Assembly (NCBI GenBank): GCA_027459765.1
Contig: DAIDHD010000036.1
Location: 1 to 64,000, forward strand
Direction: 5' to 3'
Origin: Gammaproteobacteria bacterium
GTDB taxonomy: Bacteria > Pseudomonadota > Gammaproteobacteria > Steroidobacterales > Steroidobacteraceae
Length of the DNA: 64,000 nt
Made by a program: the position numbers and the translations under genes. Under the pieces are notes generated by a model that was not told the DNA's origin, searched no databases, and worked only from the letters and a program-made list of their open reading frames with translations. Below are positions 31,401 to 41,058 of the stretch, piece after piece. The first letter of the stretch is position 1; each line of letters begins with the position of its first letter.

Positions 31401-33128
31401 TCAGCCCGCTCGCAGGCGTTGGAAGTCGCGCGAATGGGTCATGGCCGGCACCACTCCGACGCGCACGGTGAAGTCCCCGAACGACTCGCCCGCGGCGCGC
31501 TCGGCCGCGTAGCGCGACAGCAGCGGTTCGAGGGCCTCGAGGATCCGGGACTCGTCGACGTTCTCGCGATAGAGGGTGCCGAGACGATCACCACGGCCGG
31601 AGGCGCCGAGATACAGGTTGTACTGCCCCGGCGCACGCCCGACCAGGGCGATCTCCGCCAGATACGGCCGCGAGCAGCCGTTGGGGCAGCCGCTCATGCG
31701 GATGCTGATGCGGTCGCCGGCAAGACCCGCGCGTTCGATCAGCGCATCGAGCCGGTCGAGCAGCGACGGCAGATAGCGCTCGCTCTCGGCCATCGCGAGC
31801 GCACAGGTGGGCAGCGCGACGCACGCCATCGAGTTCTGCCGCAGGCCGGTGAGTTGGCCCTCGGCGAGGCCGTGCTCGCGCAGCAGCGACTCGATCAGCG
31901 GGCGGCGCTCGGCCGCGACGCCGGCGACGATCACGTTCTGGTTGGTCGTGAGCGCGAAGATGCCGTCGTGGACGGTGGCGATGGCGCGCAGTCCCGCGGC
32001 CAACCGCCGTCCGGGGAGATCCTTGATGCGCCCGTTCTCCACGTACAGCGCGTAGTGCCAGCGCCCGTCCGCGCCAGGGTGCCATCCCGCCGGATCGCCG
32101 GTGGAAAGGAAGGCGAACGGCCGCGCCGGCGCGAGCGGTTTGCCGAGCCGGGCGGCGAGCTCGTCGCGGAACCACGCGAGCCCGCGGTCCTCGATCGTGT
32201 ACTTGAAGCGCGCGTGCGCGCGATCCTTGCGGTCGCCGTAATCGCGCTGGATCGCAACCGTGTGCTCCGCGATCGCGACGGCGTCCTCGGGGACGCAGAA
32301 CCCCACGACGTCGGCGACGCGCGGGAACGTGGCCGGCACGTTGTGCGTCATGCCCATGCCGCCGCCGACGGTGACGTCGTAGCCCACGAGCGTACCGTCC
32401 TCGATCACCGCGATGAAGCCGAGGTCGTGCGCGAACACGTCGACGTCGTTGTGGGGCGGAACGGCGATGGCGATCTTGAACTTGCGCGGCAGGTAGGTGC
32501 GGCCGTAGAGGGGTTCCTCGTCGTCGCCCGCCGCGGCGGGCTCGCCGAGGAATATCTCGCGGTAGGCGCCGGTCCGCGGCAGCAGGTGGGCGCCGATGTC
32601 GCGCGCCAGCCGGGAGGCGGCGGCGTGCACCTGCGAGAGCAGCGGGTTCGCCGCCGCGATCACGTTGCGGTTCACGTCGCCGCACGCGGCCAGCGTGTCG
32701 AGGCCGCAGCCGACGATCCCGCGCACGTGCCGCTTGAGGTGGCGCTTGCGAATGCCGTGGAACTGGAAGGTCTGGCGGGTCGTCAGGCGCAACGTGCCGT
32801 CCGCGGTTTCCTGCGACAGTGCGTCGAGGGCGAGCCACTGCGCCGGCGTGCACACGCCGCCCGGCATGCGCACCCGTGCCATGAACTGGTAGCGCGGTTC
32901 GAGCCGCGAGCGCCGCCGTTCCTCGCGCAGGTCGCGATCGTCCTGCTGGTAGATGCCGAAGAACTTGGTGAGTTGCGTGTCGGGGTCGCGGACGGCACCG
33001 GTCACCGGATCGGCGATGCTCTCTTCCAGCGTGCCGCGCAGGAATCGGCTGTCGAACTTCAGGCGTTCGTTCGGATGCAATTCCTCGAGCGGACGGGACA
33101 GGTCCGCCCGGCGCGTCGGTTCCGCCAT
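31401..33128 (-). CDS. cysI: Assimilatory sulfite reductase hemoprotein subunit
   Basis: LRLTTRQTFQFHGIRKRHLK, ACGDVNRNV, RISIRMSGCPNGCSRPYLAEIALVGRAPGQYNLYLG (siroheme/4Fe-4S Cys motif). Confidence 0.95.
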   Translation of the reverse strand: MAEPTRRADLSRPLEELHPNERLKFDSRFLRGTLEESIADPVTGAVRDPDTQLTKFFGIYQQDDRDLREERRRSRLEPRYQFMARVRMPGGVCTPAQWLALDALSQETADGTLRLTTRQTFQFHGIRKRHLKRHVRGIVGCGLDTLAACGDVNRNVIAAANPLLSQVHAAASRLARDIGAHLLPRTGAYREIFLGEPAAAGDDEEPLYGRTYLPRKFKIAIAVPPHNDVDVFAHDLGFIAVIEDGTLVGYDVTVGGGMGMTHNVPATFPRVADVVGFCVPEDAVAIAEHTVAIQRDYGDRKDRAHARFKYTIEDRGLAWFRDELAARLGKPLAPARPFAFLSTGDPAGWHPGADGRWHYALYVENGRIKDLPGRRLAAGLRAIATVHDGIFALTTNQNVIVAGVAAERRPLIESLLREHGLAEGQLTGLRQNSMACVALPTCALAMAESERYLPSLLDRLDALIERAGLAGDRISIRMSGCPNGCSRPYLAEIALVGRAPGQYNLYLGASGRGDRLGTLYRENVDESRILEALEPLLSRYAAERAAGESFGDFTVRVGVVPAMTHSRDFQRLRAG

Positions 33129-34981
33129 CAGTAGACGTCCCGCTGGTACCGGCGCGCGCGCTGCAATTCGAGCAGGTACTCCGCGGCCGCGTCGGCGGAT
33201 TTGCCGCCGTGCCGCTCGACGATCGCAAGCAGCGCCGCGTGCACGTCCGGCGCCATGTGCTGTGCGTCGCCGCACACGTACAGGTGCGCGCCGCCTTCGA
33301 GCCAGCGCCACAACTCGGCGCCCTGCGCGCGCATGTGGTGCTGCACGTAGATCTTCTCCTCCTGGTCGCGCGAGAACGCCACGTCGAGCCGCGACAACAC
33401 GCCGCGCTTGCGCCACGCGAGCAACTCCGTCTGGTACAGGAAGTCGTTCTCGAACGAACGGTCGCCGAAGAACAGCCAGTGCCTGCCGGTCGCCCCGAGC
33501 GCCGCCCGCTCGGCGATGAACGCACGGAACGGTGCGATGCCGGTGCCCGGGCCGATCATGACGATCGAAGCGGCCGGGTCGGCGGGCAAGCGGAACCCGG
33601 GGTTGCGGTGCAGGTAGATCGGCAGACGCTCCTCCGCTGCGCCGGGCTCGCCGGTGCCGGCGAGCGCCAATTGACCGGAGACCAGCCCGCGGCGGTCCCG
33701 ATCGAGCGTCCGGTAGGCCACCACGGCGACCGTGAGGTGCACCTCGTCGGGCGTCTCACGCTGGCTGGACGCGATCGAGTACAGCCGCGGCGCGAGCGGT
33801 CGCAACAGGCTCGCGAAGGCGAGCGGATCGAGTCCGTGCGGCGGATGCGCGGCGAGTACGTCGACCAGGTGCCGCTCGCGCGCGTAGCGGGCCAGTGCCT
33901 CGCGGTCGGCGCGTGCCAGGGCGTCGGCGCCGGTTGCCGCGGCGTAGCGCTCCAGGAATGCCGGCGTCACCGGGCCGATTTCGAGCCGCTCGCGCAGCGC
34001 CGCCCGCAGCGGCAGCGGCGCCTGGCCGCCGAGACCGACGCTGGCGTCGGGATCGAAGGGCAGGCGTTCGAGCACCGCCGCGACGTCCGCCTCGCGATTC
34101 ACGGCCACCACGCCGATCGCGTCTCCGGGCTCGTAGTGCAGATTGGCGCCTTCGATGGACAGCTCGAGGTGGCGCACGTCCTTGGTCGATCCGCGCCCGG
34201 TCAGGCTCTGGTTGGCGAGCACCGGCGCCGGAAACGGATTCTTGCGGGTGTAGGCGTTCGCGACCGAATGACGGCGTTCACCGCCGCCGTCGAGGCGCAC
34301 CGGCGCAGTCGCCGGTTCCAGCCCTTCCAGCACCGAGTCGATCCACGCGCGCGCGGCCGCGTCGAAATCGACGTCGCACTCGACTCGCGCGTGCACGCGG
34401 GTTGCGCCGAGCGCCTCCAGGCGAGCGTCCAGCCGGCGGCCGGCCTCGCAGAACTTCTCGTAGCTCGAGTCCCCCAGCGCGAGCACGGAGAACTTGAGGT
34501 GCTCGAGCCGCGGCGCCTTGCGTCCCTCGAGCAATTCGAACAGGGGCTGCGCGCGTTCCGGCGGATCGCCGTCGCCGTGGGTGCTCACCACGGCGAGCAG
34601 CGTGCGCGCCCCCGCCAGGTGGCTCTTGCGGCACTCGAGCATGTCGAGCAGCGTGTGGCGAACGCCGCGCTCCGTGAGCCGCTCGGCGAGCGCGCGGGCG
34701 AGCCTTTCGGAATTGCCGGTGTGCGTGCCGAACAGCACCGTGACCGCCGGGTCCGGCGAGTCGGCGCCCGCCGGACGGTCGGCGGCGGCGAGCGCGGGCT
34801 CGCGCACCGCGGCGCCCGCGAGGTAGCCCGCGAGCCACCAGCGCTGCCGCGCGTCCAGGCGGTCGACCAGGCCTCGAGCCTCGGCCGCGAGCGCCGGTGG
34901 CAGGGGGGACAAGGCCCAGGTGTCGGGGGCCGCGTCGGGCCCGGGCGGCACCGGATCTTTGAGTTGCGCGTTGCCAGTCAT
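33128..34981 (-). CDS. cysJ: Assimilatory sulfite reductase flavoprotein subunit
   Basis: VTVLFGTHTGNSERLARALAERL (flavodoxin), LYSIASSQRETPDEVHLTVAVV, IVMIGPGTGIAPFRAFIAERAALGATGRHWLFFGDR. Stop overlaps cysI start. Confidence 0.94.
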   Translation of the reverse strand: MTGNAQLKDPVPPGPDAAPDTWALSPLPPALAAEARGLVDRLDARQRWWLAGYLAGAAVREPALAAADRPAGADSPDPAVTVLFGTHTGNSERLARALAERLTERGVRHTLLDMLECRKSHLAGARTLLAVVSTHGDGDPPERAQPLFELLEGRKAPRLEHLKFSVLALGDSSYEKFCEAGRRLDARLEALGATRVHARVECDVDFDAAARAWIDSVLEGLEPATAPVRLDGGGERRHSVANAYTRKNPFPAPVLANQSLTGRGSTKDVRHLELSIEGANLHYEPGDAIGVVAVNREADVAAVLERLPFDPDASVGLGGQAPLPLRAALRERLEIGPVTPAFLERYAAATGADALARADREALARYARERHLVDVLAAHPPHGLDPLAFASLLRPLAPRLYSIASSQRETPDEVHLTVAVVAYRTLDRDRRGLVSGQLALAGTGEPGAAEERLPIYLHRNPGFRLPADPAASIVMIGPGTGIAPFRAFIAERAALGATGRHWLFFGDRSFENDFLYQTELLAWRKRGVLSRLDVAFSRDQEEKIYVQHHMRAQGAELWRWLEGGAHLYVCGDAQHMAPDVHAALLAIVERHGGKSADAAAEYLLELQRARRYQRDVY

Positions 34982-35184
34982 GCCGCCAAAGGTACGCGCA
35001 GTGCGCCGGCGGCCAGAAAAACCCATTGCGTCTAAGCATATGTACATCGCGCATGAGGGCCGGCGAGGGGTCGGGAGGACCCGGCGGCGCGTCACTCCGG
35101 CGGCGTGCTCGTGCTACCCTGCGCCCCCGCCCTCGTGCGCCCCCGGCCGACAGGCGGTCATCCGAACCAGACATTCACCGAGCG

Positions 35185-36243
35185 ATGGACATGAACGATC
35201 GACTGACGTCACTGCTCGCGAACCGCGAGTGGTTGCTCGCCGATGGCGCGATGGGCAGCAATCTCTTCGACCGCGGACTCGTTTCCGGCGATGCGCCGGA
35301 ATTGTGGAACGTGGAGCATCCCGAGCGCATCGCGGACCTGCACCGCCGCTTCATCGAGGCGGGCGCCGACATCGTGCTCACCAACAGCTTCGGCGGCACG
35401 CGCCATCGCCTGAAGTTGCACCGTGCGGAGGACCGCGTCGGCGAACTCAACGAAGCGGCCGCCCGCATCGCCCGTGGCGAGGCGGATCGCGCCGGCCGTC
35501 CCGTGCTGGTCGCCGGCAGCATGGGCCCCACCGGCGAGATCCTCGAGCCGCTCGGCAGCTTGAGCGCCGCGCAGGCGCAAGCCGCGTTCGCCGAACAGGC
35601 AGCCGCGCTCGCGCGCGGCGGCGCCGACGTGTTGTGGATCGAGACCATGTCGTCGGTGGAGGAGACCGAGGCGGCCATCGCCGGCGCGCGCTCCACCGGG
35701 CTGCCGGTCGTCGCCACCCTGAGCTTCGACACCAACGGCCGCACCATGATGGGCATCACTCCCGCGGACCTCGCGCGTCTGGCGGAGCGCAATCACCTCG
35801 CGGCCTGCGGCAGCAATTGCGGCGTGGGCGCCGCCGAAGTGGTGGCCTCGGTGGTGGGCGTCGCGAACGCCGCGCCGGGCGCGACGGTGCTGGTCGCGAA
35901 GGCGAATTGCGGCATCCCGCGTTACGTCGACGGCGCCATCCGCTTCGACGGCACACCCGAGCTGATGGCCGATTACGCCCGCCTGGCGCGCGACGCGGGC
36001 GCCCGCATCATCGGCGGCTGCTGCGGCACGACGCCCGAACACCTCGCGGCGATGCGCGCCGCGCTCGAGGGTTATTCGCCGGGCGCTCGTCCCGACGGCG
36101 CGGCCATCGAGGCCAAGCTCGGCGCGATATCCACCGGCGCCAGCGCACAGCTTCGCGGCGAGACCAGTCGCGAGGCGGGCGCCGCGAACGGCGCTTCCTC
36201 GAGGCGCCGGCGTGGCGGCGCGGCCGGGACGGTGAAGTCGTGA
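35185..36243 (+). CDS. Homocysteine S-methyltransferase family protein (BHMT-like)
   Basis: LLADGAMGSNLFDRGL, ADIVLTNSFGGTRHRLKLH, ACGSNCGVG, IIGGCCGTTPEHLAAM (zinc GGCCGT motif). Confidence 0.9.
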   Translation: MDMNDRLTSLLANREWLLADGAMGSNLFDRGLVSGDAPELWNVEHPERIADLHRRFIEAGADIVLTNSFGGTRHRLKLHRAEDRVGELNEAAARIARGEADRAGRPVLVAGSMGPTGEILEPLGSLSAAQAQAAFAEQAAALARGGADVLWIETMSSVEETEAAIAGARSTGLPVVATLSFDTNGRTMMGITPADLARLAERNHLAACGSNCGVGAAEVVASVVGVANAAPGATVLVAKANCGIPRYVDGAIRFDGTPELMADYARLARDAGARIIGGCCGTTPEHLAAMRAALEGYSPGARPDGAAIEAKLGAISTGASAQLRGETSREAGAANGASSRRRRGGAAGTVKS

Positions 36244-37028
36244 GCGGCGCCTCCGCGGTGCGCCGCGTAGCGTTCGTCACCGGGGCGTCGCGCGGCATCG
36301 GCGCGGCCGTCGCGCGCGCACTGGCTGCGCGCGGCGTGGTCGTGGCCGTGCACTATCGCGAGCGCCGCGACGCTGCCGAGGCGGTGCTCGCCAGCCTGGC
36401 GGGCGAGGGCCACGGACTCGTCGACGCGGACCTCGCCGATCCGGCATCGACGGCTGCGGCCTGGGCCGATGCCGAGGCGCGCTTCGGTCCCATCGACGTG
36501 CTCGTCAACAATGCGGGAGTGTTCCTGGCGCACCCGCCCCTCGGCACCTCGCTGGATGACTGGCAGGCGCTGTGGCGGCTCACGGTGGACGTGAATCTGG
36601 TCGGTCCCGCTAACCTGTCCTGGTTCGCCGCTCGTTCGATGGCCGCGCGGCCCTTGAAGGACGCCGCGTTCGGCCGCGGACGCATCGTCAACGTGTCATC
36701 GCGCGGGGCCTTTCGCGGCGAACCGGAGGCACCGGCCTACGGAGCCACCAAGGCGGGGCTCAACGCGCTGTCCCAGTCGCTCGCCAAGGCGCTGGCACCG
36801 AACGCCATCCACGTGTACTGCCTTGCTCCCGGGTGGGTCGACACGGACATGGCCAAGGATCACCTGCACGGCCCGGGCGCCCAGGCGGTGCTCGAACAGC
36901 ACCCGCTAGGACGCGTGAACGGCGCCGACGAGATCGCCAACGCCGCCGTGTACTGCGCACTGGATGCGCCGCCCGCCATGACGGGCAGCATCCTCGACCT
37001 CAACGGCGCCAGCTATCTCAGGACTTGA
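36240..37028 (+). CDS. Short-chain dehydrogenase/reductase
   Basis: VAFVTGASRGIGAAVARALA, DVLVNNAGVF, IVNVSSRGAFRGEPEAPAYGATKAGLNALSQSLA (Ser/Tyr/Lys); GTG start overlaps the upstream stop. Confidence 0.92.
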   Translation: MSGASAVRRVAFVTGASRGIGAAVARALAARGVVVAVHYRERRDAAEAVLASLAGEGHGLVDADLADPASTAAAWADAEARFGPIDVLVNNAGVFLAHPPLGTSLDDWQALWRLTVDVNLVGPANLSWFAARSMAARPLKDAAFGRGRIVNVSSRGAFRGEPEAPAYGATKAGLNALSQSLAKALAPNAIHVYCLAPGWVDTDMAKDHLHGPGAQAVLEQHPLGRVNGADEIANAAVYCALDAPPAMTGSILDLNGASYLRT

Positions 37029-38761
37029 GCAGCCGGCGCAACGCCGACAGCGGCTTCGCATTGAGCACGTGCCGGGCCTCCAGCCAGCCTCGCCGGGCCT
37101 GACGAACGCCCCACGGCAGCAGGTCGAACTGGCCGGCGGCGTGCGCGTCGCTCGCGATGCTGAGCAGCACTCCGCGATCGCGCGCCGCACGGGCGTGCAC
37201 GTCGTCGAGGTCGAGCCGCGCAGGCTGGGAGTTGATCTCGAGAAAGCAGCCGCGCTCGTGGACGGCGTCGAGGACCCGCTCGAAATCGAGCTGCGATTCG
37301 GCGCGTTCGCCGAGCAGCCTGCCGAACGGGTGCGCCAGCACCGAGACGTGCGGGCGCTCCAGGGCGCGTAGTATCCGATCGGTCTGCCGGCGCAGCGGCA
37401 GGTCGAGCTGGGTGTGCACGGCGATCAGGACCAGGTCGAGCCGAGCGAGGACGGCATCCGGTAGCGCGAGCCGGCCGTCCTCCAGGATGTCGACCTCGGC
37501 GCCCTTCAGCACCGCGATTCCCGGCGAGGCGTCGTTGAGCCGGTCGATCGCGTCGATCTGGCGCGACAGGCGGCCCGCGTCGAGGCCGTGAGTGACGCCG
37601 ACGTGCCGCGAGTGATCCGTGATTGCCACGTAGTGCAGGCCGCGTGCCCGCGCGGCCTCGACCATGCGCGGCAGCGAGTCCGCGCCGTCCGAGGCGTCCG
37701 TGTGCACGTGCAGATCGCCCCGCAGGTCGGTCACCTCCACCAGGCGCGGCAGCGTTCGCGATTCCGCCGCCTCGATTTCGCCACGGTCCTCGCGAAGCTC
37801 CGGGGGGATCCACGGCAGTCCGAGCGCTCCGTAGACCTCTTCCTCGCTCGCCCCGGCGATGCGCCGCGCGCCGCGGAACAGTCCGTACTCGCTCAGTTTC
37901 AAGCCGCGCTCAAGAGCGCGCCGGCGCAGGCGGATGTTGTGTTCCTTGCAGCCGGTGAGGTAGTGCCACGCGGCGCCAAAGCTCGCCGCCGACACCACGC
38001 GCAGGTCCACCGCGAGACCGGCGTGCAGCACCGCCGACGCGCGGGTGGAACCGGCCGACGTGATCCGTTCGACATCCTCGTAGCGCTTCAGCGCGGCGAT
38101 CACGGCGGCGCCGCGGCTGGCGCACACCAGGACGTCGAGATCCCCGACCTGGTCGCGGCCGCGCCGGAAGCTGCCGGCCACCTCCACGCGACGCACCTCG
38201 GGCAGTGCGCGCAGGTAGGAGACCAGCGGCTCGGCGTACTGCGCCGCCAGCGCCAGGGGTAGACGCCGGCCGGGCGGGCTCGCGGCGCCTGCGACGTCGG
38301 GCTGCCCGTCGCCGGCGAGCGCGCGCGCGAGCTTGGCGCGAATCACCGGACCGAAGCCGCGTAGACGGGCGACGCGTCCTTCGGCCAGCGCCCGCCGCAG
38401 CTCATCGAGATCCCGGACCCCGAGATCGTTGAGCAGGCTGCGCACCCCGCACCGGGCCGAGGCCCGGCAAGGCGAGCAGACCGCGTACCCCGGTGGGAAT
38501 CTGCGTGCGCAGTCGATCGAGCGCCTCGAGGTGTCCGGTGTCGAGGAGTTCACCGATCTTGCCGGCCAGGTCCGCGCCGATGCCGGGCAGCGCGCGCAGC
38601 CGTTCGCGCTCGCGCAGGTCGCGCAGCGGCTGGCCTTGGCCGCGAATGGATTGGGCCGCGCGGCGATAGGCGCGGATCCGAAAGGCGTTGTCGCCGCGCA
38701 CGCTGAGCAGGTCGGCCATCTCCTCGAAGGCGGCGGCGATATCTTCGTTGTGTACCGGCAC
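37018..38761 (-). pseudogene. polX: DNA polymerase X with C-terminal PHP domain, disrupted by a +1 frameshift (or assembly error)
   Basis: N-terminal part VPVHNEDIAAAFEEMADLLSVRGDNAFRIRAYRRAAQSIRG...LLALPGLGPVR in one frame, remainder VRSLLNDLGVRDLDELRRALAEGRVARLRGFGP...GDLHVHTDASDGADSL...DAHAAGQFDLL in the next. Interval length is 3n+1. Confidence 0.9.
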
Positions 38762-38905
38762 TGTCTGGTCCACGAGGTTCGGGCGCCCGCTGCCCGCCGG
38801 CTTCAGGTCGATGCGCGGAGATTTTCGAGCGCCACCCGGCGCCGCCGCCATACGCACTTGCGCGGAGACGCGTGCGGCACGCGGCCTGGCGTATGCTCGC
38901 TGCCC

Positions 38906-40051
38906 ATGCCCGGCCGTCGTCCGCCGCCAGCGACCGAAGAGAAGCTGCGCTTCCTCGCGGATCCGGCCCACCACACCGGCGGCATCCGCCGCGTCGAGGT
39001 GCGCGAGACACATTTCGCCTGGCTGTTCTTCACCGACCGCGAGGTCTTCAAGCTCAAGAAGCCGGTTCGCGGCCCGGGCTTCGACTACCGCGCGCCGCGT
39101 GCCCGCCGGCTAGGCTGCGAACGAGAGTTGCGGCTCAACCGGCGCCTCGCGCCCACCGTGTACCTGTCGGTCACGGCCCTCGGCGTCGATCGCGAGGGAC
39201 ACATGAGTCTTCAGGGGCGTGGACGTGCCGTCGACTACCTGGTGCGGATGCGCCGTCTCGACGACGCGCGCATGCTCGATCGAGTGGCGGCGCGGCGAGG
39301 GCTGCGGGCGGCCGAGATCCGGCGGTTGGCCGCCTTGCTGGTCCGCTTCTACGCCGCTGCACCGCGGCGGCCGATGCGGGCCGAGGCGTATCGGGCGCGT
39401 CTGCGCCGTGGCGTGCGCGCCGACCTGCGCATACTCGAGCGGACGCTGCCTGCGGCGGATGCGCGCCGGGTGCGCAGCACCGGCCGGACGGCGCTCGAGG
39501 CGCTGCGCGCCTGCGCCGGCGCGCTCGGCCTGCGCGCGGGCCGCCTTCGCGACACGCACGGCGACTTGCGTGCCGAGCACGTCTACACGGGCGAACCTGC
39601 GTGTGTCATCGACTGCCTGGAGTTCGATCGCGAGTTGCGGCGGCTCGATCCCGTGGCGGACCTCGCCAACCTGTTGATGGAGATCGAACGCCTGAATGAT
39701 GCGGCAGGCGCGGGGCGCCTGCTGGCGGTCTATCGCCGGCGCAGCGGCGATGCGGTGTGCGATACGCTGGTGCAACTGTACGCGGGGCGGGCGGCGCTGT
39801 TGCGCGCCCGACTTGCGGCGCAACACCTCGCCGATCCGACTCTGGCCCCGCGCGGTTGGTTGCTGCGCAGCCGCCGGCTGCTCGCCGAGGCGCAACGCCG
39901 ATTCGAGGCGGTTGCGCGCCTGACCGGCTCGCGACCACCCGTGCGCGCGGCGGCGATCACGGTGCCTGGTCGAGCAGCGGCGCCAGCGGCTCGCGACGCG
40001 CGATCCGCCCAACGGCCTCGCCGAGCACGGTCGCCACGGGCAGCACCGTGA
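38906..40051 (+). CDS. Aminoglycoside-phosphotransferase-like protein (COG2187-type N-terminal domain)
   Basis: VEVRETHFAWLFFTDREVFKLKKPVRGPGFDYRAPRARRLGCERELRLNRRLAPTVYLSV; DTHGDLRAEHVYTGEPACVIDCLEFDRELRRLDPVADLANLLMEIE. Confidence 0.8.
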   Translation: MPGRRPPPATEEKLRFLADPAHHTGGIRRVEVRETHFAWLFFTDREVFKLKKPVRGPGFDYRAPRARRLGCERELRLNRRLAPTVYLSVTALGVDREGHMSLQGRGRAVDYLVRMRRLDDARMLDRVAARRGLRAAEIRRLAALLVRFYAAAPRRPMRAEAYRARLRRGVRADLRILERTLPAADARRVRSTGRTALEALRACAGALGLRAGRLRDTHGDLRAEHVYTGEPACVIDCLEFDRELRRLDPVADLANLLMEIERLNDAAGAGRLLAVYRRRSGDAVCDTLVQLYAGRAALLRARLAAQHLADPTLAPRGWLLRSRRLLAEAQRRFEAVARLTGSRPPVRAAAITVPGRAAAPAARDARSAQRPRRARSPRAAP

Positions 40052-40949
40052 CGCCCGCGTCGGACTCCACGCGCAATGCCGTGCCGACGCTGTCGGTGAC
40101 GAGCAGGTGCTGTATGTCGGCGCAGCCGCGCAGGCGCTCGAGGCCGGCGGCCAGCGGCGCGTGCGTGACGGCGGCCAGCACGGCGGCAGCGCCACCGGCG
40201 GCCAGCGCCGCCGCCGCCCGTACCAGCGTCCCGCCGGTCGCACACAGGTCGTCCACGATCACCACGGTACAGTCGCGCGGATCACCGATGACCGTTCCGC
40301 CGGACACCACCCCGAGCGCGCGGCGTTTCTCGATGAAGATCAGCCGTACCGGCCGCCCCAGGCGCCCTTGCAGCAACTCACGCAGCCGCTGGGCGCGCTT
40401 GATCCCGCCGACGTCGGGCGACGCCACGGCCACTTGCGCGGTACCCGCGCGCGCGGCTATCTGCGCTGCGAACGACGGCAGCGCGGAGAGGTGGTCCAGC
40501 GGTACCCGCAGCGCGTTGTCGACGGACGCCGGATCATGCGCGTCGAGGAGCATGGCATGCGTCATGCCGGCCGCTTCCAGCTGCTGGGCGACGTAACGGG
40601 TGGTGACCGGATCGCGTGGCTGGGTACGGCGTTCCTTGCGCGCGTAGGCGAGGTAGGGAATCACCGCGGTGAGGCCGTGTGCACCACCGTCGCGCAACAC
40701 GTGCAGCAGGAACAGCAGCCGCACCAGGCGGCGGGCGCTGTCGGCGCCGCCGCCCGACGCCAAGGTTTGTGCCACGAAGACGCGCCGACCGCGCACCGAG
40801 CATGCGGGCCGCAGCTTGAACTCGCCGTCCTCGAAGGCGCGCTCCTCGAGCGGGGCGAGCGACAGACCGGCGCGCACCGCGATGCCGGCCGCGAGCGCCG
40901 CGGACTCGCTGGGCGCGAACAGCAGAGGTGGCGCCGGGTTCTCGCCCAT
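39957..40949 (-). CDS. Ribose-phosphate pyrophosphokinase-like (divergent PRPP synthetase)
   Basis: EDGEFKLRPACSVRGRRVFVAQTLASG, VIPYLAYARKERRTQPRDPVTTRYVAQQLEAAG, VVIVDDLCATGGTLVRAA (PRPP loop). Confidence 0.82.
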   Translation of the reverse strand: MGENPAPPLLFAPSESAALAAGIAVRAGLSLAPLEERAFEDGEFKLRPACSVRGRRVFVAQTLASGGGADSARRLVRLLFLLHVLRDGGAHGLTAVIPYLAYARKERRTQPRDPVTTRYVAQQLEAAGMTHAMLLDAHDPASVDNALRVPLDHLSALPSFAAQIAARAGTAQVAVASPDVGGIKRAQRLRELLQGRLGRPVRLIFIEKRRALGVVSGGTVIGDPRDCTVVIVDDLCATGGTLVRAAAALAAGGAAAVLAAVTHAPLAAGLERLRGCADIQHLLVTDSVGTALRVESDAGVTVLPVATVLGEAVGRIARREPLAPLLDQAP

Positions 40950-41058
40950 GGTGGGGGCAAGAGTGACAGGGCGGGTGCGGCGTCCGCATCGGGACTTGCC
41001 GCATCGGGGCCTTTCGCCGAGGGCCGCGGCGCGGGTGTCGCGCCGCGGCCGGCCGGCC

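Noticed and set aside
37018-38761. Programmed -1/+1 frameshift as explanation for polX
   Set aside because: Only a G4 run, no obvious slippery heptamer or downstream structure, and I know of no precedent in PolX; indel or sequencing error is simpler.
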